A stretch of DNA of 64,000 bases, from assembly GCF_024160145.1 (NCBI RefSeq), contig NZ_JAMYWQ010000020.1:1-64000 (forward strand), given 5' to 3'. Origin of the DNA: Serratia nevei. Lineage in GTDB: Bacteria; Pseudomonadota; Gammaproteobacteria; Enterobacterales; Enterobacteriaceae. The position numbers and the translations under genes were made by a program. This document shows, in pieces, positions 20,423 to 28,153 of the stretch. Positions within the stretch are counted from its first letter, which is position 1. Every line of letters begins with the position of its first letter. The notes below the pieces were generated by a model. It worked only from the letters and a program-made list of their open reading frames with translations, had not been told where the DNA came from and did not search any database.

Positions 20423-21499
20423 TCAGCCAGCCTGGTCTTCCACCTCTACCCGCAGTTCATCCGGCCAGGCGTGGATCACCGCTTTCACCAACGTCGCCAG
20501 CGGTATGGCGAAAAACACGCCCCAAAAGCCCCACATGCCGCCGAACACGATCACCGACAGGATAATCACCAGCGGGTGCAGATTGACCGCCTCGGAAAAC
20601 AAAATGGGCACCAGCAGGTTGCCGTCCAGCCCCTGCACCACCAGATAGGCGACGATCAGCGTCCAGAAATCGGCGCCGACGCCCCACTGGAACAGCGCCA
20701 CCACCACCACCGGTATGGTGACCAACACCGCGCCGATGTAGGGGATCAACACCGAGAAGCCCACCAGCACCGCCAGCAGCAGCGAGTAGCGCATGTCCAG
20801 CACGGCGAACACCAGGTAGGTCGCCACGCCGACAATCACCATCTCCAGCACCTTGCCGCGGATGTAGTTGGTGATCTGCTGATTCATCTCGTTCCAGACC
20901 TGCCCCGCCAGGCCGCGATTGCGCGGCAGCACGCGGCGCACCGCGTTCAGCAGCTGCTCTTTGTCCTTCAACAGGAAGAACATCATCATCGGCACCAGGA
21001 TCAGGTAGATAGCCAGCGTCAGCAGCCCAACCAGCGACGCCAGCGAGAATTTCACCACCGACTCGCCCATGCCGGACAGCCGGCTGCGCAGGTTTTCCGC
21101 CATCATGTCGATAATGCCGGCGTCCACCAGCGCCGGATAACGCTTCGGCAACGTCGCGGCAAAGTTATAGAACTGGTTGAGCATGCCCGGCAGATCGCTC
21201 ATCAGATTGATGCCCTGCTGCCAGGCGGTCGGCGCGACGACGAACACCAGCAGCATGGCAATGCCCGCGAACACCAGCAGCATGAGGCTCGCCGCCCAGG
21301 TGCGCGAACAGCCGATGCGCTGCAAGCGCGCGGTCGGCCACTCCAGCAGATACGCCAGCACGATGGCGACCAGCAGCGGGGTCAAAATGCCGTGCAAGAA
21401 ATAGAGAATGAGGAAGCCGGCGACCAGGATCACCAGCAGCGCGACAGCCTGCGGATCGGTGAAACGGCGGCGGTACCACTGTAATAACATCTCCAGCAT
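20423..21499 (-). CDS. perM: AI-2E-family membrane protein PerM
   Basis: 358 aa polytopic inner-membrane protein of the AI-2E transporter (PerM/YfgO) family, with about 7-8 hydrophobic helices and conserved blocks ALLVILVAGF, FFLLKDKEQLLNAVRRVLPRNR, NYIRGKVLEM, GFSVLIPYIGA and DGNLLVPILFSEAVNLHPL. In E. coli perM lies beside bepA; here other genes intervene. Start at 21499 (MLEMLLQWYRRRF) matches E. coli and follows GAGGAG; the frame is open to 21622 but that part has no family match. Confidence 0.93.
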   Translation of the reverse strand: MLEMLLQWYRRRFTDPQAVALLVILVAGFLILYFLHGILTPLLVAIVLAYLLEWPTARLQRIGCSRTWAASLMLLVFAGIAMLLVFVVAPTAWQQGINLMSDLPGMLNQFYNFAATLPKRYPALVDAGIIDMMAENLRSRLSGMGESVVKFSLASLVGLLTLAIYLILVPMMMFFLLKDKEQLLNAVRRVLPRNRGLAGQVWNEMNQQITNYIRGKVLEMVIVGVATYLVFAVLDMRYSLLLAVLVGFSVLIPYIGAVLVTIPVVVVALFQWGVGADFWTLIVAYLVVQGLDGNLLVPILFSEAVNLHPLVIILSVIVFGGMWGFWGVFFAIPLATLVKAVIHAWPDELRVEVEDQAG

Positions 21500-21731
21500 C
21501 AGAGCGGGCTCCTCGAGATTTGACGGGCGGGCATGGCGATTCCTGTGATGGGCCAGACTAAAGCATAGATAGAACGGGCGCACGCGGGGTGCACAGCACT
21601 CAGAGTACCCAAAGTTCGCCATACATCAACAGCGATTTGGCTGATTTTATCGCGCCGGGGGGCGATCGGCGCAAAAATCCGCAGGCGCCGTTGCCGGCTC
21701 GGCGATCGGCCCCGTTCAGGGCCGTAGAAGA

Positions 21732-21827
21732 TTACAGCGAGGTGCAGATGGAGAATGGCGAGCAGATCGCCAGTGCGAACAGCAATACACAGCCGATCGC
21801 GATCGCCGCTGCCAGATCATTTTTCAT
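21732..21827 (-). CDS. Small hydrophobic protein, 31 aa (tentative)
   Basis: ATG at 21827 opens a 31-codon frame: a polar start (MKNDLAAAI) then one membrane-length hydrophobic stretch (AIGCVLLFALAICS) and a short Cys/Ser tail. An AAGGGA site sits 7 nt upstream of the ATG. I do not recognise a family. Size and single helix are like small stress membrane peptides or type I toxins; upstream there is a minus-strand terminator hairpin at 21913-21935. An 86-codon plus-strand frame overlaps but has weaker support. Confidence 0.4.
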   Translation of the reverse strand: MKNDLAAAIAIGCVLLFALAICSPFSICTSL

Positions 21828-21912
21828 CGTTCTGTCCCTTGATGCTTAACGTGATTATCGCCACGAACTCTGCCGGTTCTTTCGTTGACGGCCTTTTCCG
21901 ATGCACACCATG

Positions 21913-21935
21913 AAAAACCCCCGCCTAAGCGGGGG
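21913..21935 (-). terminator. Intrinsic terminator, minus strand
   Basis: CCCCCGC/GCGGGGG 7-bp stem with CTAA loop, followed on the minus strand by TTTTT. The outer flanks (GATGCAC at 21900 and TGGTGCATC at 21947) also pair imperfectly, so the whole 21900-21955 stretch could fold as one long hairpin. No protein-coding gene ends here, so it may end a small RNA. Confidence 0.7.
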
Positions 21936-22076
21936 AGAAAACATTCTGGTGCATCAAGTATTACAAGGAGGCCATGAGGGATTGCTAACCCTAAATGACT
22001 ATTTCAAGCTAGGATTATTCCCATAGCATGGCAAGCGATCGTGACGAGGTTATCCGCACTTTGAGATAAACCTCAT

Positions 22077-22102
22077 AAAAAAATCCCGCACGGCAGCGGG
22101 AT
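22077..22102 (-). terminator. Intrinsic terminator, minus strand
   Basis: ATCCCGC/GCGGGAT 7-bp stem, 6-nt loop, and seven consecutive T residues on the minus strand. There is no coding gene immediately upstream on that strand (the nearest plus-strand gene starts at 22354). Confidence 0.75.
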
Positions 22103-22200
22103 GAAGGGATGATAACGTCATGAATTTTTTATGCTGACAATGAGGCGGTATTGTCGTCATTTGGCGACAATACCGCGCCGTCACGGCGGCCACAAGGGAA
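22077..22200 (-). ncRNA. Candidate small RNA with stem-loop plus terminator
   Basis: Reading the minus strand from about 22200, a perfect 12-bp stem (22145-22176, arms GCGGTATTGTCG/CGACAATACCGC with an 8-nt loop) is followed 40 nt later by a strong terminator (22077-22102). That is the plan of a Hfq-type sRNA. No promoter was assigned and no known sRNA recognised, so this is a structural inference only. Confidence 0.35.
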
Positions 22201-22353
22201 ATCTGAGCGTCGTTAGGAAATCAGAATTTCCCCAATGCGCGCGATCGTGCGCCAGTGAGCATCAACGAAAAGAAATGGGATTTTCGTCAGACAGCGGCCG
22301 GACAAAAACCGGTAGCATGGTCGCCATAATCCCAAATGCCGTAGGGGGAAAAG

Positions 22354-22569
22354 ATGAACAACAAGCCGTTTGAATTTGATGAAGCGATCTGCCTGGCGAT
22401 TGGGCGCGGCGTCTGCGAAGTCGTCAAGATAGGGGACGAAATCAACGTCCTTTCTCTGCTGGAAGCGATCGAGGGCTTCATCGAGCGGCAGGCGCTCAGC
22501 GAGAACGAAGTGGCGGCGGCGGACGACGCGCTGGATCTGATTACCGGTTTGGTTCGCCGCCAGTGCTGA
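22354..22569 (+). CDS. Small hypothetical protein, 71 aa
   Basis: 71 aa, acidic, helical in appearance: MNNKPFEFDEAICLAIGRG, INVLSLLEAIEGFIERQAL and AAADDALDLITGLVRRQC. No transmembrane segment or signal. A very good GGGGGAAAAG site precedes the ATG. I do not recognise a function; short proteins of this kind occur as conserved hypotheticals in Serratia and relatives. It faces the damaged B3/4 gene, ending 7 bp before it. Confidence 0.65.
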   Translation: MNNKPFEFDEAICLAIGRGVCEVVKIGDEINVLSLLEAIEGFIERQALSENEVAAADDALDLITGLVRRQC

Positions 22570-22575
22570 AGCCCG

Positions 22576-23281
22576 TTACGGCGTACAACCGATAAGCCGT
22601 TTCTCCGCCCTCACGCCGGGCATCATTTGCCGTAAACCGTCGATCAGTTCATCGCCCGCCGCGTGCAGCGCCGCCAACGGCATTGCCGGCAGGCTCTCCA
22701 GAATGAACCACATCCGTTCGGCCTCGGCGCTCAGCCGGGTTCTGACGCCCTGACGCCAGTTCCAGCGGCGGCAGGTCACGCCGCGATCGTCGCGCCACAC
22801 CACTTCTCCCGCCTCCGGCGATTCATGGATCACCGCCCCGTCCTTGACGGTATCAAACAGTTCGCTGCCATCGGCGACAATCAGCCGCGGTTCGCCAGCA
22901 TATGCCGCGATATTCTCGCCCCCCACCGGCACCGCATAACGAATGCTGACGGCGTTGTAGAGATCGACCACCGGATCGATGCCGGGCATCGCACCATCGC
23001 GCAACGCGCGCTTGCGTAAAGCCTCTGCGGAACAGGGCGTCCGCTTGGGTTTGGCGCTAAATTGCATAAAGACATCGCGCCAGGCCGAGAGATGCGCCTC
23101 TGCCCAGGGCACGTCTTCCTCGCCGAGGGCACGACAGGCTTGTGCCAATGCCAACTCCCCCCCCCCCCGGATTCGTTATGGGAGCCGCGGCCACGCTAAT
23201 GCTTAACGCCCGGAAACCGGGCGCCAACGCAGCGACGGCCGGCTCGGCCCGCTTACTGGCGGGCGCCCGTGGCCAGAACAT
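22576..23281 (-). pseudogene. B3/4 (tRNA-synthetase editing-like) domain protein, frameshifted
   Basis: The in-frame part from 23154 (TTG) downwards gives 192 aa with the B3/4 blocks DVPWAEAHLSAWRDVF, KPKRTPCSAEALRKRALRDG, DPVVDLYNAVSIRYAVPVGG and TCRRWNWRQGVRTRL. The missing N-terminus continues in another frame up to ATG 23281: PAVAALAPGFRALSISVAAA. The frames meet in a run of 12 G on this strand; 11 G would restore one open frame of about 235 codons. Family members are thought to act on tRNA or as editing-like domains, function unproven. The first residues before PAVAALAPGF look non-homologous (see findings), so the 5' end is also damaged. Confidence 0.7.
23157..23168 (+). repeat. Homopolymer tract C12
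   Basis: Twelve consecutive C on the plus strand, within the coding region of the B3/4 gene. Tracts of this length slip readily in replication and are also error-prone in sequencing. The present length puts the downstream part of the gene out of frame. Confidence 0.95.
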
Positions 23282-23525
23282 GATAGAACTGTGGCGGTGG
23301 GAAATGGCGCCGGGGGAAACTTATGTCTCGGCCGGCCATCCGGCGGGCACTTTTGAGCTGCTGCACGTTGAACGAGGCGTCCTGAGCATTACCGTCGAAC
23401 AGACCGAACTCAAGATCACGCCGGGCTGTTCAGCCGTCGCCAGAACGGACGCCCCGCATCGTTACGCCAACGAGGATGAAGACACGCTGATTTTCACCAT
23501 GACGGTCGCCGAACTGCACGCCTGA
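23244..23525 (+). pseudogene. Cupin domain, remnant of an XRE-cupin regulator
   Basis: From about SARLLAGARGQNMIELW the plus frame encodes a cupin_2 domain (SAGHPAGTFELLHVERGVLSI, ITPGCSAVARTDAPHRYAN). In the usual XRE-cupin regulators this domain follows a roughly 65-residue HTH; here none is present. The upstream in-frame part (from 23142) is simply antisense to the B3/4 gene. The cupin could still be translated from ATG at 23281 or 23178. The relic lies back-to-back with its usual B3/4 neighbour. Confidence 0.6.
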
Positions 23526-23568
23526 ACGGCGGCCCAGACCTTAACGCTTGCACAGGAGAAGAGCCTTC

Positions 23569-24021
23569 ATGACAATCCCTGCCCCACTGGAGTGGCGGCG
23601 TGCTGACTATCTCGTCAGCACCGAGCCCGCCCTGCTGGATCTTGACGCCATTCATGCGTTTCTGACCCGTTCGTCATGGGCGGAAGGCATTGATAAAGAG
23701 ACCGTTCGCCAGTCCCTCGCCCACAGTCTGTGCTTTGGTTTGTATCACGGCACCAGACAAATCGGTTTCGCCCGGCTGGTCACCGATTACGCCACCTTCG
23801 GCTATCTGTGCGACGTTTACGTGCTGGAGGCGCATCAAAAAGGCGGGTTGGGCCTGTGGCTGGCGGAATGTTGCCAGGCCCATCCGCTGATGGCGACGCT
23901 GCGGCGAATCATGCTGGTTACCAGCACCGCCCCCTGGCTCTACGAAAAAGTGGGCTATACCGCCATCAATCATCCCGATTTTGTCTGGCAGATCGCCCGG
24001 CCGGACATCTACCGACGTTAA
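23569..24021 (+). CDS. GNAT-family N-acetyltransferase
   Basis: 150 aa. GNAT fold with FGLYHGTRQIGFARLVTDYATFGYLCDVYVL (strands 2-4) and a degenerate motif A, HQKGGLGLWLAECC, with motif B in APWLYEKVGY. N-terminal DLDAIHAFLTRSSWAEGI is typical of a widespread GNAT subgroup of unknown substrate. Start at 23569 follows CAGGAG; a start at 23548 lacks a site. It follows the cupin relic by 43 bp. Confidence 0.85.
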   Translation: MTIPAPLEWRRADYLVSTEPALLDLDAIHAFLTRSSWAEGIDKETVRQSLAHSLCFGLYHGTRQIGFARLVTDYATFGYLCDVYVLEAHQKGGLGLWLAECCQAHPLMATLRRIMLVTSTAPWLYEKVGYTAINHPDFVWQIARPDIYRR

Positions 24022-24135
24022 TTTTTCAGCAAGGCCGCCCCAGTTCACACTCTTCCCCCGCGATATTGGCAATCGCGGCGGTTAGGGCCCATGCTGGCGA
24101 CAAATTTTACCGTTTGCCCCTTTCAAGGAGAATCT

Positions 24136-24564
24136 ATGCCCGTTTCAGCCCGTAACCAATTAGCCGGTACCGTATCCGCCGTCGCCAAAGGCGCCGTCAA
24201 TGACGAAGTGGAGATCACCCTGCAGGGCGGTGAAAAACTGGTGGCCATCGTCACGGTACAGAGCCAGCAGTCGCTGGGGTTAACCGTCGGCAAAGAGGCC
24301 GTCGCGCTGATTAAAGCGCCGTGGGTGATCCTGGCGACGGAGGATTGCGGTTTGCGTTTTTCCGCCCGCAACCAGTTTGCCGGGGAAGTGATTGCGGTTG
24401 AGCACGGCGCGGTCAACAGCACCGTACACCTCAAAGCGGATGCCGGTTTTGTGCTGACGTCGGTGATCACCAATGAAAGCCTGCAGGAGATGGCGCTGAA
24501 GAATGGTTCGCGCGCCCTCGCCCTGATCAAGGCCTCATCGGTGCTGCTCGCCGTCAAAGCCTGA
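24136..24564 (+). CDS. Molybdenum-pterin-binding protein (two Mop/TOBE domains)
   Basis: 142 aa made of two tandem Mop domains, each beginning SARNQ(L/F)AG and ending with ALIKA(P/S)(W/S)V. This is the molbindin architecture: hexameric cytoplasmic proteins that bind molybdate or tungstate, thought to buffer or deliver the oxyanion. The start at 24136 (MPVSARNQ) has AAGGAGA 7 nt upstream; the frame is open from 24091 but with no site. It has its own terminator. Confidence 0.9.
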   Translation: MPVSARNQLAGTVSAVAKGAVNDEVEITLQGGEKLVAIVTVQSQQSLGLTVGKEAVALIKAPWVILATEDCGLRFSARNQFAGEVIAVEHGAVNSTVHLKADAGFVLTSVITNESLQEMALKNGSRALALIKASSVLLAVKA

Positions 24565-24571
24565 TCCCGCC

Positions 24572-24594
24572 AGGCCCGCACAAGCGGGCCTTTC
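24572..24594. terminator. Terminator between molbindin and lysE-type gene
   Basis: AGGCCCGC/GCGGGCCT 8-bp stem with ACAA loop, followed by TTTC on the plus strand. Placed between convergent genes. Confidence 0.75.
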
Positions 24595-24600
24595 AAGGCG

Positions 24601-25218
24601 CTATTTCAGCGCCTGTTCGGCCAGCAGCCCGAGGGCGATGACGATCATCGCCGCGCCGGAGATGCGCCCCACCACCTTCGCAGCCTGCGGGCGCGTGCGC
24701 AGCACCGACTGCGAACCGAATCCCACCAGCAGATACACCAGGCCGCAGCTGATCAAATGCACAACGCCCAACGCCAGCATCTGCATCGGCACCGACCATG
24801 CCGCCCGGGCGTCGGTAAACTGCGGCAGCAACGCCAGAAACAGCAGAAACACCTTGGGATTCAAGCCGCTGACGCACACGCCCTTGCCGGCCCAGCGCAG
24901 CCAGGAATCGGAACGCTGGCCCTCGCCGGCGCCGGGCACCGGCGGGTGCAGCAGCATGTTGACACCGATCCACAATAGGTAAGCCGCCCCCAGCAAGGTG
25001 AGCGCCGTCAGCGCCAGCGGGTTGCCGACCAGCAGCGCGCCGACGCCCGCCACCACAATCGCAATCATCAGCAGGTGGCCAAGCAGCAAACCGGCGACGG
25101 CGGGCACCACCACCCGGCCGCGAATGCCCGCCGAGATCACATAGGCCCAATCCATACCCGGCGTGATCACCAACAAAATCGACACCACCCAAAAAGCGGC
25201 GAACAGAGCCAGCGTCAT
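24601..25218 (-). CDS. LysE/RhtB-family amino-acid exporter
   Basis: 205 aa inner-membrane protein with about six hydrophobic helices. The N-terminal VITPGMDWAYVISAGIRGR and the later GLNPKVFLLFLALLPQF are LysE-family signatures. Such proteins export amino acids or related metabolites; the substrate is not predictable. It is divergent from an Lrp/AsnC-type regulator, the usual pairing for LysE-family exporters, so control by that regulator is likely. Confidence 0.9.
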   Translation of the reverse strand: MTLALFAAFWVVSILLVITPGMDWAYVISAGIRGRVVVPAVAGLLLGHLLMIAIVVAGVGALLVGNPLALTALTLLGAAYLLWIGVNMLLHPPVPGAGEGQRSDSWLRWAGKGVCVSGLNPKVFLLFLALLPQFTDARAAWSVPMQMLALGVVHLISCGLVYLLVGFGSQSVLRTRPQAAKVVGRISGAAMIVIALGLLAEQALK

Positions 25219-25411
25219 GCCGAAGCCCCTTCAGACGCAGCGCGCCACACCGAACAGAGAACCATTGCGTTTTCCTCGTGAAAGAAGAACGGCCCCCGCC
25301 TGCGTGGCGGCCGCCAAAACCATTCAACAGATGGCCAGAATATCCTCAAGGCGTTAAAATGTGCTTTCAATTACTTGCCTGAAACCGGCATAAGCGGGGA
25401 AATTTTTCCAA

Positions 25412-25873
25412 ATGGATAAGATTGATCGCAAGATTCTTGCTGAACTGCAGGCCGACGGGCGTTTGTCGGTGACCGAGCTGGCCGAGCGGATCGGGTTGAG
25501 CGTCTCCCCCTGCCACCGCCGGGTACGCGCATTAGAAGAGTCCGGCGTGATCCGGGGTTACCGCGCCCAGCTCGATCCCGGCAGCCTGGGCTATAACTTT
25601 TCCGCCCTGGTGTTCGTCACCATGCGCGAAGGCGATCGCCGCGCCGTTGAAACCTTCGAAAACGCCATGACGGACATTCCACAGGTGGTGCAGGCGCAGC
25701 GGCTGTTCGGCGATCCCGACTACCTGTTGCACGTGATCGCCCGCGATCTGCCCGCTTTCCAACAGCTTTACGACGAGAAACTCTCCGCCCTGCCGGGCGT
25801 GCAGCGCCTGAGCTCCACCCTGGTGATGAAAACCGTGGTGCCGGAGCGCTCGTTCCTGCCGCTGGGCCAATGA
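25412..25873 (+). CDS. Lrp/AsnC-family transcriptional regulator
   Basis: 153 aa. N-terminal winged HTH (MDKIDRKILAELQADGRLSVTELAERIGLSVSPCHRRVRALEESG, about 1-45) then the RAM effector domain (ALVFVTMREGDRRAVETFENA, FGDPDYLLHVIARDLPAFQQ). Binds amino acids in the family. Divergent from the LysE-type exporter; the 193-bp gap would hold the operator. Confidence 0.9.
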   Translation: MDKIDRKILAELQADGRLSVTELAERIGLSVSPCHRRVRALEESGVIRGYRAQLDPGSLGYNFSALVFVTMREGDRRAVETFENAMTDIPQVVQAQRLFGDPDYLLHVIARDLPAFQQLYDEKLSALPGVQRLSSTLVMKTVVPERSFLPLGQ

Positions 25874-25876
25874 CGA

Positions 25877-25905
25877 CGGGAGCGTTGCCGCTCCCGCTTG
25901 TACTT
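25877..25905. terminator. Terminator between lrp-like gene and oxidoreductase
   Basis: CGGGAGCG/CGCTCCCG 8-bp stem, TTGC loop, then CTTGTACTTTT on the plus strand. Confidence 0.75.
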
Positions 25906-27114
25906 TTAAGGCACGATCACATAATCCGGATTGGCGACGGCGAACAGCGCCTCGCGATCCGCCGCCGGTGGGTAAATCCACTGCGTGTTGATCTCCTGCT
26001 TAATCTTTTTGCCTTCCTGACGGGTAAAGCGCACCTGGCGCTGCCAGCCTTCGGTATACAGCGCACCCCACGGCCCCAGATCCAGGCAGGTCACATACTT
26101 CGGCTGGCTGTACGGGTGCGTCGGCAACCCCGCCAGCTCCGCCGCCGCATTGTGGCCGGCGACGCGGCCAAGGCTCATCGCATGCTGGCAGGTCATCAGG
26201 TTGTGGTTGCCGAGATCGTCGGTCGCCGCCTTCACCGTATCACCGGTCACGAAAATCCCCGCCGCCGCCGGCGCGCGCAGGAAGGCGTCGCCGATCACCC
26301 GGCCGCTGCCGTCGCGCTCGCCGGGGATCTGCTCGGTCAGCGGATGCGCCCGCACACCCGCTGCCAGGATCACCGTGTTGGCGGCGATGCGCTCACCGCT
26401 CGACAGCATCACCCCTTCGGCGTCGATGGCCGAGACGCGCAGGCCGGCCCGCGCTTCCACGCCGCACTCCGCCAGCGCCTGGCGTATCACCGCCCCCGGT
26501 TCCTCTCCCATCCCAGCGCCCACTTCCGCCGCGGTATCGACGATCACCACGCGCACATTCTCGTCTTCGCCCAGCGCATCCCGCAGCCGCTGCGGCATCT
26601 CCGCCGCGCTCTCCAGGCCGGTCAGCCCTGCCCCCACCACCACGGCGGTGTTGCGCGCTGGCGTTGAGGGTTTGGCCGCCAGCGCCTTGATATGCGCATC
26701 CAAACGCTGCGCGCTTGCCAGCGTATCGACGTTGAAGCCGTATTCGGCAAAGCCCGGCACCGCAGGCACGGAAAGCCGGCTGCCGGTGGCCCACACCAGG
26801 CGATCGTAGGCCAACTCACGAGGTTCCCCCTCCGCCGGCACCACCGTGAGCGTCTTGCCGACGGCATTGATGCGCTCGACCGTCCCGGCCAGGTGCCGCA
26901 CGCCGACGGCGGCGAGCTGCGCGGAAATGTCCGGGTTCATGTTTTCCAACACCGCTTCATACAGGCGCGGCCGGATGGTAACCGTTGGCGTCGGCGAAAC
27001 CATGAGCACCTCGATATCGTCATGCTTGCCGGCGAGGGTAATGGCACGCATGGCGGACACGGCGGCCCAAAAACCGGCAAAACCGGAACCGGCAATCACT
27101 ATTTTCTGCGTCAT
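25906..27114 (-). CDS. NAD(P)/FAD-dependent oxidoreductase (NDH-2-like)
   Basis: 402 aa. Two Rossmann dinucleotide sites: FAD-binding IVIAGSGFAGFWAA (residues 5-18) and NAD(P)H-binding AVVVGAGLTGLESA (about 157-170). The FAD-closing block GIFVTGDTVKA lies near residue 290. The overall plan is that of type II NADH dehydrogenases or related pyridine-nucleotide oxidoreductases, without a clear C-terminal membrane anchor. It lies 160 bp downstream of an Rrf2 regulator with three cysteines on the same strand, suggesting redox control. Confidence 0.88.
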   Translation of the reverse strand: MTQKIVIAGSGFAGFWAAVSAMRAITLAGKHDDIEVLMVSPTPTVTIRPRLYEAVLENMNPDISAQLAAVGVRHLAGTVERINAVGKTLTVVPAEGEPRELAYDRLVWATGSRLSVPAVPGFAEYGFNVDTLASAQRLDAHIKALAAKPSTPARNTAVVVGAGLTGLESAAEMPQRLRDALGEDENVRVVIVDTAAEVGAGMGEEPGAVIRQALAECGVEARAGLRVSAIDAEGVMLSSGERIAANTVILAAGVRAHPLTEQIPGERDGSGRVIGDAFLRAPAAAGIFVTGDTVKAATDDLGNHNLMTCQHAMSLGRVAGHNAAAELAGLPTHPYSQPKYVTCLDLGPWGALYTEGWQRQVRFTRQEGKKIKQEINTQWIYPPAADREALFAVANPDYVIVP

Positions 27115-27273
27115 GGGATAACTCCTTCATACAGGGTTAATCGGGCGATAAGGCTGCCCGCAGTTTTTCGGATGAACGGTGCCGTTCCGCTCCCGTAACA
27201 GGGTGCAGAAGGCCCGCCCGCCCCTTCCGAAGAGGCGGGAGAAAGTGTGTTTGGCGTTAAGGAAAAGTGGGGC

Positions 27274-27813
27274 TTAGGTCTTGGCGCGCGCCGTTTTGCC
27301 GCTGCGTGCGGTGCGTTCCGTCATGCGCTCGTCGAGCCAGAGGTTGACCTCGCCGAAGAAGCCCTGCGGCGCTTTGCGGCCAAAGCGGGCCGCGACGGCG
27401 CCGAGGGTCTGCGCCGCCAGCGCGTCGCGCATCGCCTTCTCCGCCTGCAGCATCACCGCATGGATAGCGCATTTGCCGGAGACCGCCCAATCCGGCGGGG
27501 AGTCATCGAACACCGCGCAGCGCCCGCGCACCTCCTGGCAATCGAACAGCGGCTTGTGCCCTTCGATGGCGTCGATGATCGCCAAAAAGCTGATTTCGTC
27601 CGCCGGGCGCGCCAACCGGTAGCCGCCGCGTACCCCCTCGCTGGCGGCGACGATGCCCGCTTTTTCCAGCTTGGGGAAAATCTTGGCCAGGAAGCTGGGG
27701 GAGATGCCCTGCAGCTCGGCGAGTTCGCGGCTGCTGAGCGCGCGCTGGTTATCGCCGACCAGCCACAGCAGGCAGTGGATGCCATATTCAACGCTGGTTG
27801 TGATGTACGCCAT
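27274..27813 (-). CDS. Rrf2-family (probable Fe-S) transcriptional regulator
   Basis: 179 aa, start MAYITTSVEYGIHCLLWL. N-terminal winged helix (ALSSRELAELQGISPSFLAKIFPKLEKAGIV, GVRGGYRLARP), then a linker with three cysteines (CQEVRGRC...GKCAIH, about residues 91-117), the layout used by NsrR, IscR and RsrR for an Fe-S cluster. It is longer than typical (C-terminal basic tail TERTARSGKTARAKT). A perfect 10-bp inverted repeat overlaps its promoter, so autoregulation is likely. Confidence 0.88.
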   Translation of the reverse strand: MAYITTSVEYGIHCLLWLVGDNQRALSSRELAELQGISPSFLAKIFPKLEKAGIVAASEGVRGGYRLARPADEISFLAIIDAIEGHKPLFDCQEVRGRCAVFDDSPPDWAVSGKCAIHAVMLQAEKAMRDALAAQTLGAVAARFGRKAPQGFFGEVNLWLDERMTERTARSGKTARAKT

Positions 27814-27846
27814 ATGTCTGTTTCCGACCGTCAATGAACCTTCAAT

Positions 27847-27882
27847 AACGCAGACTATATGAGTCTGCGTTTATCTTGTCAA
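27847..27882 (-). promoter_or_regulatory. Sigma-70 promoter overlapped by a perfect operator, upstream of rrf2 gene
   Basis: On the minus strand TTGACA (27877-27882) and TATAGT (27854-27859) are exactly 17 bp apart. The inverted repeat AACGCAGACT-5 nt-AGTCTGCGTT (27847-27871) covers the -10 element and most of the spacer. This is the expected position for a repressor; the adjacent Rrf2 protein is the obvious candidate. Confidence 0.75.
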
Positions 27883-27916
27883 CAAAACACGGATCAACTT
27901 TGTCCGTGTTTTGTTG
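27880..27916. repeat. 14-bp perfect inverted repeat upstream of the rrf2 promoter
   Basis: CAACAAAACACGGA, 9-nt spacer, TCCGTGTTTTGTTG. It touches the -35 hexamer of the Rrf2 promoter and lies in the divergent gap to bepA. It may be a second operator or an RNA hairpin in a plus-strand leader; no T-run follows. Confidence 0.8.
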
Positions 27917-28153
27917 GAAATGTGCACCGCAACCGATGCAGAAAGCGCCCTTCAAAATGAAAAATAAAACTTTTTTGCCCGATTCGCGCCCGGCTAACGT
28001 TTCCTTGTCGCCTGCGGCTGACTATGATGTGATGGGTGCCGCCGCCGCGGTTTGTGAGCCGCCGCACTTTCACGCGGATTGCGCCTTGGGAATAAAGAAC
28101 TCTTGTCTGCTGCTGACGTCTTAGAAATGATTATTTAAGGGAAACGCCTGACT

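Noticed and set aside
21589-21849. 86-codon plus-strand ORF between perM and the hairpin cluster
   Set aside because: No ribosome site and polar low-complexity composition; it overlaps the perM upstream region and the better supported 31-codon minus ORF.
27876-28124. 82-codon plus-strand ORF upstream of bepA
   Set aside because: It runs through the 14-bp inverted repeat and has no ribosome site or family pattern; treated as bepA leader DNA.
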